Below, piece after piece: positions 26,041 to 34,678 of a stretch of DNA of 64,000 nt; within the stretch, counting starts at the first letter, position 1, and the number at the start of each line of letters is the position of its first letter. The DNA comes from CAZCDS01 sp964497585. Its GTDB lineage: Bacteria; Desulfobacterota; Desulfomonilia; Desulfomonilales; Desulfomonilaceae. The DNA is taken from contig CAZCDS010000003.1 of the NCBI GenBank assembly GCA_964497585.1, forward strand, positions 62,001 through 126,000. Direction: 5' to 3'. Made by a program: the position numbers and the translations under genes. Under the pieces are notes generated by a model. It was not told where the DNA came from. It saw only the letters and a program-made list of their open reading frames with translations, and ran no database searches.

Positions 26041-26817
26041 TCACAGGATTTCATCTCTCTGCTCATTCGGGGTCGGTGGCCCGGCATGCTCTTCCCGGAG
26101 CTCTTCAGAGGCCGGCATCACTGCCCTCAATTCGAGAAGTGAAGAGCACAGCTTGCCCACATAATCGTTAATAGAACCGACTGAATCGAGGATGCAAAGG
26201 TAGACGGAAGAGGCGCTGGGATCTTCGGTCCCATCCTTCAAACGATCCCAGTGGGCCTTCCGGTAATCCGAGAGCAATTCATGGAGCCCCGCTCCCTCGA
26301 GTATTATCGATTGGAGCAGGAGGCGTTTCGGGCTCCTGAAGGCATCCCGGACATTGCAGAGGATATCGAGGAGTACAACCAAGACTTGATCGAGCTCGGA
26401 ATGGGCCCTATGGCTGAATGCAATCCTTTCCTCGCTCTTGATTCGGCAGGAATTGACAATGCTTTCCAGCATGTCCCCGATCCGTCGGAGACGGAACGGA
26501 AAGCGGATGAGCCCCTCAAGAAGATCTCCCGCAGCGTCTGAGCCAAGAAGCATCGTCGTCAGCTCAACTTCCTGCTCCTGGACTTCCCGTGCAAGTGATG
26601 CGCAGGTGCCTATCTCCCGTTCGGTACCTTGCAGTACGCATTCGGAGAGCAGCCGGGTCAATTCGATGATTTTGCTGATGGTAATCAGAAGAGCCTGTTC
26701 CAGAGAAGCAGCGTCGGAAATGGACATAAGATGGAGGCGTTCAAGATTCTCCGGGCCGTTGTTCTGCTTCAGGCTCAGCATCCGAAAAGGGTTGAAATAC
26801 GCCCGCCGCTCTTCCAT
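26041..26817 (-). CDS. PhoU-like helical protein
   Basis: About 258 residues from ATG 26817, chosen for the AGAGAGG site 9 bases upstream; ATGs at 26904 and 26955 are in frame, but 26955 would start only a few bases after the predicted transcription start. The protein is all-helical with spaced Leu/Ile heptads (ASLEQALLITISKIIELTRLL, then EVQEQEVELTTMLL and IGDMLESIVNSC), resembling the PhoU/DUF47 regulators of phosphate transport or Na/Pi symporters. No transporter gene is adjacent. A sigma-54 promoter lies just upstream, so expression should depend on an activator, probably the product of the neighbouring gene at 27182. Confidence 0.6.
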   Translation of the reverse strand: MEERRAYFNPFRMLSLKQNNGPENLERLHLMSISDAASLEQALLITISKIIELTRLLSECVLQGTEREIGTCASLAREVQEQEVELTTMLLGSDAAGDLLEGLIRFPFRLRRIGDMLESIVNSCRIKSEERIAFSHRAHSELDQVLVVLLDILCNVRDAFRSPKRLLLQSIILEGAGLHELLSDYRKAHWDRLKDGTEDPSASSVYLCILDSVGSINDYVGKLCSSLLELRAVMPASEELREEHAGPPTPNEQRDEIL

Positions 26818-26973
26818 CCGGAATATCCTCTCTGAATGCGCCTTCCTGAGGTAACTCCGGTCGATGTCTCTGATCGGCCTGGTAATAGCAAGCGAAAGCG
26901 TCATGTGGCAGGGCAGTCTCCGCCGTCGGGCACGAGGCCGATCAGCATTCCGCATTCTTGGTCAATGCTGTCG

Positions 26974-26988
26974 GCAATATCTGTGCCA
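26974..26988 (-). promoter_or_regulatory. Sigma-54 promoter of the PhoU-like gene
   Basis: On the minus strand the sequence reads TGGCAC-N5-TTGC, an exact match to the conserved parts of the -24/-12 sigma-54 consensus, with GG and GC at the right spacing. It lies upstream of all candidate starts of the PhoU-like gene; transcription would begin near 26962. Confidence 0.75.
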
Positions 26989-27098
26989 GGATGGGGAGGT
27001 TTTTCCGGATTCGAAGATTTGATTGGTATTTCAGGTAGTTCAGGAGTCCGAGGAGGGTTAGAGAACGAGGAGGGGCGCGGTGAGAGATCAGGCGGCGC

Positions 27099-27206
27099 GT
27101 GCGAAAATGTGACGAAGCACCAGGCAAGTGCGAAAAGACGTGCAATTAGGCCCCGGCGTGGTCACAAAATCGCACGAATGCTCAAGTAGCTGTCACATTT
27201 TCGCCC
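27099..27206. repeat. Cluster of activator-site-like repeats (GTGCGA-N3-TGTGAC)
   Basis: Three 15-base elements share the form GTGCGAWWWTGTGAC: GTGCGAAAATGTGAC on the plus strand at 27099-27113, its near-copy GTGCGATTTTGTGAC on the minus strand at 27161-27175, and GGGCGAAAATGTGAC on the minus strand at 27192-27206. A half-copy, GTGCGAAAAGACGTGC, starts at 27128. Centres are 62 and 31 bases apart, close to six and three helical turns. They lie 110-230 bases upstream of the sigma-54 promoter, the usual place for an enhancer; the last overlaps the 3' end of the activator gene. Confidence 0.6.
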
Positions 27207-29860
27207 GAAATCGGGTACCCCTTCATGTAGCGATAGAGCGAATACCTCGATATGCCGAGAAGACGAGCCGCCTCCGTCTTGCTCCCCCCCGCCCGACGGA
27301 GTGCTTCGGAGCAGAGGGATGCCGTTATTTCCGCCCGCACCTGACGTAGAGATCGATCCACGGGAAAAGCCACCTGGTGTGACCAGGCTGCAACGGGTCC
27401 TTCCTCCACGGGGAGCGCGAGGGTGAATCGGCCTTTGTCCCAAAGGATCAACGAGCGTTCAAGCACATTGCGCAATTCTCTCACGTTTCCGGGCCAAGGG
27501 TACTGCTGGAGCGTGTTTATCCCCTGCGAATCGGTCACCGGGATTTCGGTAAGCTGCATCTCGGTGGCGAGCGTAACCATGATCTCGTCCACGAGGATCG
27601 GGATATCTTCTTTCCGCTCCCGCAGAGCCGGGACTCTGACGGTAAATACGTTGAGCCTATAGAAAAGCGCTTCAAGGAATCGTCCAGCTCGGACCTCGTT
27701 CTCCAATTCCCGGTGTGTGGCCGCGATGAGCCTGGCATTTATGTGGATGTTCTTTTCTCCGCCAACCCGCAGGAACGCGCGAGTATCCAAGAACGAGAGG
27801 AGTTTAGACTGCAGCGGCAGCGAGAGTTCTCCTATTTCATTGAGAAGGATTGTGCCGCCCTCCCCGAGTTCAAGCATGCCTCTCTTGCGGAAATTCGCGC
27901 CGGTGAAGGCTCCCGGTTCATGGCCGAACAGCTCCGATTCCGCGAGTTCATGCGGAAGCGCTGCACAGTTTACTGCGAAGAAGGGACCCCTCGCTCTCCG
28001 GGAGTGATCATGTATCCACCGGGCTACGAAGTCCTTGCCGCAGCCACTCTCTCCGCAGAGGAGGACGATGCTGTCTCGGGCCGCCGCGAAACGGGCCTTT
28101 TCCATCGTTGAGCGCATGGCTTTCGAGCGATATTCCCTCACGGAAACCGGAGGCTGGGACTGAACTTTCTTGCGCTCAGTCACGTCCCGCGAAATAGTAC
28201 ACGTACCAGTGGTGTTCCCTTCCGGATTCCTGAGGGGGACGGTGATCTCGTGGAAGCAGAGATCCCGTCCTTGTACCGTTCTGGTGTGTTCTTCTTCGAC
28301 CCACTCGCCGTTCAGGGCACGAAGGCCTACTTCCCGCAGCCTTTTGCCCGCCTTGGGACCGAAAATCTCCCCGGCCTTTCGTCCGAGAATTTGGGAAGCC
28401 TCGCGGCCAAGCAGTTTCTCAACCGCGGGATTTACATGGGTGTAGCGGAGTTCCTGATCCTTGATTAGGATGCAGTCCAGCGCGCTTTCGAAGATCGCGC
28501 GAAAACGTGCTTCGCTTTCCCGTAGGGCTTGCTCCGCCAACTTGGCTTCCGTGATTGTTCCCAGTGTTTCAGCAACGACATCAAGGAGTTTTCTCTCTTC
28601 ATTGAGGAAAGGCCCGTCGACCTCCTGCGGTTTCTCATGGAGATATGCGACCTCCACGGTCCCGATTCGCCTACCGCGCAGGGTAATCTCCGCTTCCAGT
28701 CTCCACCGGGTTTTCCGGAAGTTTCGGGTTCTGAATTCTCGGCCCTCCAGGATTGCCCGGGTACAGATGATCTCGGGATATCGCCATGCAGATGGAACGA
28801 GATCGACGATTCGTTGAACAATCTCGTCCAGTGAGCAGTCCTGCCTTTCGCAGACGTTAGACACCGCGTAGAGGCAATTCAACTCCCTGACTCGGTCGGC
28901 AAGGTCACCGGTCCGCTGGAGGAGCTCCGACTCCGCTCGTTTGCGATCGGTTATGTCGATAACCGAGGCCATCATGCATACGGGTTTCCCGGTCTCATCC
29001 GTGACCATACTTGCCGAAACCTGGGCGTTGAAGAAGGATCCGTCGCGCCTTCTTGCGACCAACTCACCCAGCCAGTAGCCTTTGACCGTCAGGATTTGCA
29101 CGATGTCGTCGGCCTTCGCCGGTGTCTGCCAGAATTCTCGAGCGTGCCTTCCCAAGACATTCTTGGCACGGTCGTAGTCCCACATTTTCAGAAAAGACGG
29201 ATTGACGTAACTGAGATTCCCTTCCCGGGTCGCTATGGCTATCGCATCGATCGACGAGGCTATCGCGCTGTTCTTGAGCCACAGCTTTTCTTGCGCGCGC
29301 CTCAGATCGGTTATGTCAACGACCACACCTCGAATTCCCACAGCTCTGTTGTTACGGACGATCCGACTGGAGTGTACCAGTACAGGGAACGTACTCCCGT
29401 CGCTCCTGAGCACCGTATACTCAGCGCCACGAAGTTTCTCTCCGTCGAGCACTCGGCGCATGCTTCGCGCGATTCGCTCACGGTCTCCGGGAATGAAGAG
29501 ATCGATTACCTTGAGCTTTTCAGAAATCTCCTTCCAGGTGTAACCCACTGCCTGCAATCCCGCGCAGTTCATGAAGGTGAAATTTCCCTGCGCGTCAACC
29601 TCACAGACGACCTGCGGGAGCATCTCTGCAAGCTCCTTGTATTTTTCTTCACTTTTGCGCAGGGCTTCCTCGACCCGCTTGCATTCGTCGATGCTGCGTC
29701 TCAGCTGCTCGTTTTCACGCTGCAGATCGCTTATTCGTCGTTCCAGGCTCTGCTTGATGTCCGGTCGATCAGCGCCCTCGTCTCCCATCGCCGGGATGCT
29801 GGAGTCCATGCGGTCAGCTCCATTGTTCGATAGGGTTGGAATTCCGTTTCGGTCTTTCAT
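27182..29860 (-). CDS. Sigma-54-dependent transcriptional activator with three PAS and a GAF-like domain
   Basis: Enhancer-binding protein of 892 residues from ATG 29860, five bases after GGAGGT. A short coiled coil (about 35-75) precedes PAS domains near 75-190, 197-310 and 450-565, with a GAF-like segment at about 320-435. The AAA+ domain has Walker A GESGCGKD (603-610), the sigma-54-contact loop GAFTGA (650-655) and an arginine-finger region LEALFYRLNVFTVRVPALRER. Walker B reads ILLNEI, with Asn674 where Asp is usual. A Fis-type helix-turn-helix ends the protein (SKTEAARLLGISRYSLYRYM). The PAS/GAF part should sense a cytoplasmic signal, perhaps redox or a small molecule. The likely target is the downstream PhoU-like gene. 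Confidence 0.9.
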   Translation of the reverse strand: MKDRNGIPTLSNNGADRMDSSIPAMGDEGADRPDIKQSLERRISDLQRENEQLRRSIDECKRVEEALRKSEEKYKELAEMLPQVVCEVDAQGNFTFMNCAGLQAVGYTWKEISEKLKVIDLFIPGDRERIARSMRRVLDGEKLRGAEYTVLRSDGSTFPVLVHSSRIVRNNRAVGIRGVVVDITDLRRAQEKLWLKNSAIASSIDAIAIATREGNLSYVNPSFLKMWDYDRAKNVLGRHAREFWQTPAKADDIVQILTVKGYWLGELVARRRDGSFFNAQVSASMVTDETGKPVCMMASVIDITDRKRAESELLQRTGDLADRVRELNCLYAVSNVCERQDCSLDEIVQRIVDLVPSAWRYPEIICTRAILEGREFRTRNFRKTRWRLEAEITLRGRRIGTVEVAYLHEKPQEVDGPFLNEERKLLDVVAETLGTITEAKLAEQALRESEARFRAIFESALDCILIKDQELRYTHVNPAVEKLLGREASQILGRKAGEIFGPKAGKRLREVGLRALNGEWVEEEHTRTVQGRDLCFHEITVPLRNPEGNTTGTCTISRDVTERKKVQSQPPVSVREYRSKAMRSTMEKARFAAARDSIVLLCGESGCGKDFVARWIHDHSRRARGPFFAVNCAALPHELAESELFGHEPGAFTGANFRKRGMLELGEGGTILLNEIGELSLPLQSKLLSFLDTRAFLRVGGEKNIHINARLIAATHRELENEVRAGRFLEALFYRLNVFTVRVPALRERKEDIPILVDEIMVTLATEMQLTEIPVTDSQGINTLQQYPWPGNVRELRNVLERSLILWDKGRFTLALPVEEGPVAAWSHQVAFPVDRSLRQVRAEITASLCSEALRRAGGSKTEAARLLGISRYSLYRYMKGYPISGENVTAT

Positions 29861-29935
29861 GTGGACCTCCAACAACTCGGCGGGGATAAGGAAGGCGCAC
29901 ATCGGGCAGGCGAAACCAACTTACATGCTTCGTAC

Positions 29936-29964
29936 ATTCTAAAGGAGTGTGAAATAAGAGTCAA
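29936..29964 (-). promoter_or_regulatory. Sigma-70 promoter of the sigma-54 activator gene
   Basis: On the minus strand TTGACT (29959-29964) and TAGAAT (29936-29941) are separated by exactly 17 bases. The activator ATG is about 75 bases downstream. Confidence 0.6.
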
Positions 29965-30005
29965 AAGGCCCGGATAGCTGCGGATTGCTCCGTGAAAATG
30001 ATATC

Positions 30006-31073
30006 CTACCGATAGTCCCGGAGTTCCGAGATGATTCGGGTGATGTCTTCTTCGTCGGGTGGGAATGGGAAGTTTCTTATGCCCACCCCGGGCTTCTCGT
30101 TCCCGTACGGGCGGTTGCAGGCCACCTTTCCGTCGGGGCCGGGACACCCTGAGGTCTCGAAGGCTTCGCCAATGGCGATCACCTCATCGAGTTCCTCTTT
30201 CGGGACACCGTAGTCAAGGATTCTTCCCTTCTCATCAAAGGTCATGAGCTCGGGTCTTGTCCGGTCATTGTCAATCAGCCACCGGGTGAGCTGGATGCGA
30301 CGGTATGTCCCCATGGGAGGCGGGGAATGATTCTCCATGGCCGATCCCCTCTCCGGGAAAAAGGAGAAGAGGTGTGTGTACCCTCCCATGCTCCGCGCAC
30401 TGCCGATCGCTTCGACCATCTCCTTCTCGGTCTCTCCGAGCCCGCTGATGAGATGGACTCCGGCCATGCCTTCGCCGAAAACGTCGAGCGCGTCCTCAAA
30501 GGTCTTCCAATATCGATCCCACTGATGGGGGCCTCGGACAGGTTTCCCGCGGAAGCGCTCGAATAATTCCGGTGTCGCGCCGTCAATTGCAACGCCGATT
30601 CGGTCCGCTCCTGCATCCTTCATCGCGACGAGATCCGATCGCTTCAGGAGCGTCGGGGAAATGAGAAGCGAAACCTCGAGCCCTGTAGCCTCTCTCACGT
30701 TCCGGCAAACGGTCAGCACGTCTTCTTTGCACCGGGGATGGGTGATCATGGAAATGCAAACCCTGCCCACGTGGTCCGGCGCACTCGTCAAACGCTCTAT
30801 CACTTCCGCGGTGGGAAAGGTCTTCCACGGTACCCGAATGAAATTCCTCGCGGCCCAGGCTTCTTCCTTTTCTCGAGCGAGTCCGCAAAACGCGCAGTTC
30901 GCTTTGCAGCCCCCCGCGTAGGTCAGCAGAAGATTCACGCACCGGAGCTTCGCATTCCGATAGAACCACCCGTTCACGAATCCGAGTGTCATGGCCGCAG
31001 CAAGGGAGACCCGCACGTATTCGGGGCTCTCTTCAGGTCTCTTCTCCCGCTGCTCTGTCTGAAAAGCGCGCAT
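30006..31073 (-). CDS. BioB-like radical SAM protein, LipS1-type candidate
   Basis: Radical SAM enzyme of 355 residues. The cluster-binding motif is CKANCAFC in LLLTYAGGCKANCAFCGLAREKE. SAM-contact strands are seen in VCISMITHPRCKEDVLTVC and DRIGVAIDGATPELFERFRG. More Cys residues near the C-terminus (ETSGCPGPDGKVACNRP) could hold an auxiliary Fe-S cluster. The fold is that of biotin and lipoyl synthases, but it is neither standard BioB nor LipA. Together with the second radical SAM gene at 40279 it resembles the two-subunit lipoyl synthase LipS1/LipS2 as I remember it. Reaction therefore uncertain: sulfur insertion is likely, the substrate inferred. Divergent from the ankyrin gene. Confidence 0.72.
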   Translation of the reverse strand: MRAFQTEQREKRPEESPEYVRVSLAAAMTLGFVNGWFYRNAKLRCVNLLLTYAGGCKANCAFCGLAREKEEAWAARNFIRVPWKTFPTAEVIERLTSAPDHVGRVCISMITHPRCKEDVLTVCRNVREATGLEVSLLISPTLLKRSDLVAMKDAGADRIGVAIDGATPELFERFRGKPVRGPHQWDRYWKTFEDALDVFGEGMAGVHLISGLGETEKEMVEAIGSARSMGGYTHLFSFFPERGSAMENHSPPPMGTYRRIQLTRWLIDNDRTRPELMTFDEKGRILDYGVPKEELDEVIAIGEAFETSGCPGPDGKVACNRPYGNEKPGVGIRNFPFPPDEEDITRIISELRDYR

Positions 31074-31385
31074 CGGTGACTATCCTTGGTATTACCCATG
31101 CCGGGTGATGTGGACCCGATCCATATTAGGCCGGGAGTCCGGTCCGCCGCAATGACAATTTTGGAACCGGTCCGGAAAGGTCGTCGGCCTGTCCCGGTCA
31201 CTTTTACCCTTTTTCACGAGCGCCGATTGCAGGCTTGTGCAGACGCCCTAACCATTCGTGGCGGATTTTCTTGCTTGTGACCCGGAAAAACGATCTCCAC
31301 AAAGGAACTGAATCGGTTGCCGAGCCTCGCCCGAGAGTTCATACTGGCCATGTGGCTTTCGATCCCTTTCCGGAGGAGGCTCGTC
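31074..31385. other. Divergent intergenic region
   Basis: About 310 bases between the radical SAM and ankyrin genes. It must hold two outward promoters, but I see no box pair close to consensus. A frame open from 31317 runs into the ankyrin gene; the GGAGGAGG before GTG 31386 argues that translation starts there. Confidence 0.4.
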
Positions 31386-34223
31386 GTGCCGAAGGTCAAG
31401 CTCAGCGCAAAGGAAGTGCTCAAGGATATCAGATCGGGGATGACCGACTCGTCCCTGATGAAAAAATACGGGATTTCCCCGGAGACTCTTGAGAAGCTGT
31501 TCAAGAAGTTGCTTGAGAAGGGTCTCCTGCAGCAATCTGAGATCGATAGCCGAGTACCCAGCGGGGAATTGACAGGCGAGCCGGCCACGAGAGAAACACG
31601 GGAGCTTCGTGCGCTACCGAACGAAGCAGCCCCGCGTGCGGAGAGTTCCGATCAAAAGGCCGGAATCTCACAGCAGGAATCGGCACCGATAAGTCAGGAA
31701 GCGGTGGACCAAGAAACAACACCGGTCAAGACGCCCGCAAGAACTCTTCGGAATGCAGCCCTGGTCATCTTTGCCGCGTTCATGACGGGAGGCCTGGTCG
31801 CGACCGGCACGGGCGCGGAATTGACCATGCTTCCGGTCTGGATCGCCGCGGTCGTAATCGTGGCTGCCGGTGTATATGCCGCTGTAGCTGCCTATGCTAA
31901 GTCCGGCCCGAGCCTTGTTGCTGTCGCGGGAATTGTCCTGCTGGTGGTTAATGTTGCACTCGTAATCGGCAAGGAAGAAGAGCCCAAAACTGTGCCAAAG
32001 AAGCACATCGCCAAACAGGACAAAGCTCCTGCCCCGCCAATCGGCAGGATCGAATCGAGAAAGAACCGTTCCCCCGTGATGAAGCGCATACACAAGCGTA
32101 GCGCCAGTTTAAAGACTGTCAAACCGCAAAAGCTCGGCAAAAGAGGCGGCCATCACAGCCAGGACCTGGTGGATGCCTCAATACAAGGGAACCCGAAACG
32201 GGTTGAGCGTCTCCTGAAACAGGGAGCAGATGTCAATTCACGGGACTCATCCAGGCAGACAGGATTGCTCCATGCCGCCAGACAGGGCCGCACCGAAGTA
32301 GTCAGGATTCTTCTCATCCACGGCGCTGACATCAATGCAAAAGACCGGCACGGGTACACCGCCTTGATGAACGCGTGCAATAGCGGTCGTACGGAAATCG
32401 TGAAACTCCTGCTGGACCGGGGAGCTGATCCCAACGCCAGGGACAAGGCGGGGCGAACCGCATTGATGGCGGCCGCGATGCAGGGCCGAGTGGAAGCGGT
32501 GAAGATGCTCCTGGCACGCGGTGCCGATTTGGCAGCCAAAGACAAATTCGGCATGACGGCAGTGTCCTCGGCTTCAGACCCCAAAGTGAGGGACCTACTG
32601 GCGCAGAGAAGCGCAGAAGCGGCTGGCGATACAATCGAACAGAAAAACAAGGCGCTGATTCGAGCGGCTATGAAGGGCCAATGGGAACTGGTGAAGCGGC
32701 TCTTGGAAAAGGGCGCCGATATTAATGCCAAGGGCAAGGGCGGTGTTACCGCGCTGATGCGCGCCTGTCGCAGTGCACCTCTCCACGTGGTGACCCTCCT
32801 TCTCGATAGAGGCACGGATCCCAATGCCGCGAGCGCGACGGGGTGGACTCCCTTGATGGAGTCGCTCAGGTGGAACCAACCGCTCAAGATGAAACTGCTC
32901 CTGAAGCACGGAGCCGACCCCAAAGCCAGCAGGAAGGACGGTTTGACCGTCCTGATGGTTGCCTCAAGGTGGAATGGGCCCTCAACAGTGAAGCTCATCC
33001 TGGATAAGGGCGCGAACATCAATGCCAGAACGAAGCAGGGCTGGACTGCGCTGATGTTTGCATCAGCCGGTGGCAAGCTGTGGAATGCGAAATTGTTGGT
33101 AGCCAGAGGCGCTGATCTCAATGCCGTGGATAAACAGGGACGGACTGCCCTCTCGCTTGCCCAGAGTAAGCACCACACCGAGGTGGCAACACTTCTCAAG
33201 GAATTCCGGGCTGCTGTAGGCAAGCCCTATGGCAGATCAGCCTCGGCCCGCAAAACACGAACAGGGAAGCTTTCAAAGGAGGCCCGTGACAGAAACAGAA
33301 AGTTCCTGGAAGCGGCTGACGCAAACCGAGTGAAGGATGTGGAACGCCTTCTCAATGAGGGCGCTGATATTAATGCACAGGATCCGGATTTCGGTATGAC
33401 GGCACTGATGAGGGCGTGCTGGAACGGGTACAGAGAGATGGTCCAACTGCTGCTTCACAGAGGCGCTGACATTGGCATCAGGGATAAGGACGGCCGGACC
33501 GCAATGAAGTTCGCGGAACAAAGTACCGACAAAGAGATGGTTGCCCTTCTCAAAGCACCCCGGTCCCTGGACCGCGGCGCGGAATCTTCCCTTGGTTTGA
33601 AATCCGCCGCTCCAAAAACCGATCCAGCCCTGGAAGCTCGCAGGAGTCGCGTCCTGGAAGAGGTGGAGCGACATCTGAAGCAACGGTCTGTTGTCGATGG
33701 ACAGGATCGCTATGGCAACACCGCGTTGATGCGCGCGGCAGGAAGAGGCCGCCTGGAAGAAGTGAAGCTCCTTATCGAAGAAGGGGCCGATGTCAACATC
33801 AAGAACACACGCGGAGGTACCGCGCTCTTGGCGGCCGCAGGCAACGGCCGCACGGAAGTGTCGAGACTCCTTCTGGCAAAAGGCGCGGATGTGAATGCGG
33901 CGAACAACAGGGGCTGGACAGCCTTGATCTTTGCTGCGAGCAACAGCCAGGTGGGAATCGTGAGACTGCTATTGGATAAGGGCGCTGACATCAACGCCAA
34001 AGACAAACAGGGCCAAACAGCTCTGATGAGAGCCTCGGCCAATGGTCATCAGGAAATTGTGAAACTCCTTCTTGAGCGACAGGCCGATCCCTCGATCAAG
34101 GACAGGAATGGCAGAACGGCAGAACAATTGGCGACGGAAAAGGGACAACGTCAAATCGCCAAGATCCTCAAGAGGTATGCCGGCGGACGGACACCTCATA
34201 CCACCTCGCCTTCGAATCAATGA
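31386..34223 (+). CDS. Membrane-anchored ankyrin-repeat protein
   Basis: A 945-residue protein from GTG 31386, six bases after GGAGGAGG. Residues about 5-55 form the small helical domain shared with the WCX protein (DIRSGMTDSSLMKKYGIS). A linker leads to three hydrophobic segments near 145-225 (ALVIFAAFMTGGLVATG, LPVWIAAVVIVAAGVYAAVAA, SLVAVAGIVLLVVNVALVI). A basic stretch follows, then about 15 full and several partial ankyrin repeats in four blocks, many with the canonical GADINAKDKxGxTALMxA form. The blocks are separated by Lys/Arg-rich linkers. Ankyrin arrays bind proteins. The near-identity of some repeats suggests expansion by internal duplication. Partners are unknown. Confidence 0.85.
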   Translation: MPKVKLSAKEVLKDIRSGMTDSSLMKKYGISPETLEKLFKKLLEKGLLQQSEIDSRVPSGELTGEPATRETRELRALPNEAAPRAESSDQKAGISQQESAPISQEAVDQETTPVKTPARTLRNAALVIFAAFMTGGLVATGTGAELTMLPVWIAAVVIVAAGVYAAVAAYAKSGPSLVAVAGIVLLVVNVALVIGKEEEPKTVPKKHIAKQDKAPAPPIGRIESRKNRSPVMKRIHKRSASLKTVKPQKLGKRGGHHSQDLVDASIQGNPKRVERLLKQGADVNSRDSSRQTGLLHAARQGRTEVVRILLIHGADINAKDRHGYTALMNACNSGRTEIVKLLLDRGADPNARDKAGRTALMAAAMQGRVEAVKMLLARGADLAAKDKFGMTAVSSASDPKVRDLLAQRSAEAAGDTIEQKNKALIRAAMKGQWELVKRLLEKGADINAKGKGGVTALMRACRSAPLHVVTLLLDRGTDPNAASATGWTPLMESLRWNQPLKMKLLLKHGADPKASRKDGLTVLMVASRWNGPSTVKLILDKGANINARTKQGWTALMFASAGGKLWNAKLLVARGADLNAVDKQGRTALSLAQSKHHTEVATLLKEFRAAVGKPYGRSASARKTRTGKLSKEARDRNRKFLEAADANRVKDVERLLNEGADINAQDPDFGMTALMRACWNGYREMVQLLLHRGADIGIRDKDGRTAMKFAEQSTDKEMVALLKAPRSLDRGAESSLGLKSAAPKTDPALEARRSRVLEEVERHLKQRSVVDGQDRYGNTALMRAAGRGRLEEVKLLIEEGADVNIKNTRGGTALLAAAGNGRTEVSRLLLAKGADVNAANNRGWTALIFAASNSQVGIVRLLLDKGADINAKDKQGQTALMRASANGHQEIVKLLLERQADPSIKDRNGRTAEQLATEKGQRQIAKILKRYAGGRTPHTTSPSNQ

Positions 34224-34319
34224 GGTGCCGTTTCATCCGCTCGGATACCCAAGACCGCCCCCCCCCTGTCGCGCCGTTGGAAACGGGTCGTGGGGGCCCT
34301 TACCTTGGTCAGTTTTCCT

Positions 34320-34470
34320 TCATTTACAGCCCAGTGCTGCTGTGGTCGTCAGCGTACATCAACCGGTGATTCAAGCACCGCGACGTCGTGTCCGATAGGA
34401 CCAGCTGTACACGAAGCCGAGTGTCATTGACGCGGCAGGGGGAAGCCGCACTTATTCCGGTCGCCCCGTG
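34320..34470 (-). pseudogene. Decayed fragment of a second copy of the 30006 radical SAM gene
   Basis: The minus strand around 34391-34463 reads PE-stop-VRLPPAASMTLGFVYSWSYRTR, which lines up with PEYVRVSLAAAMTLGFVNGWFYRN at the start of the intact radical SAM protein. DNA similarity continues leftward to about 34320 (the bases around the first Cys codon), with small indels. A stop codon and frameshifts make it non-functional. The rest of the 455-base gap (34224-34678) holds no gene I can support. Confidence 0.75.
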
Positions 34471-34678
34471 GGGGCGTCTTTGAATTCAAGCCGCTCTTGA
34501 GACTGCACCTGTTGTGAACCTCAAAATGAAGAATGCTGAACAAAAAGACAGGAGCGACCCTGGTCTACAATACCCCGGTATTTCGAGCGAAATATTTCGT
34601 GACGGCCCTTGCGTTGACCATTGCCTGACAACGAGAAGGGGTGACGCCTTTTCAGGTCTGAGTGCGCCTCCCAGGCGG

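Noticed and set aside
32153..33223. 356-codon minus-strand frame inside the ankyrin gene
   Set aside because: It mirrors the periodic ankyrin repeats on the opposite strand, a common artefact of repeat-rich, GC-rich genes.
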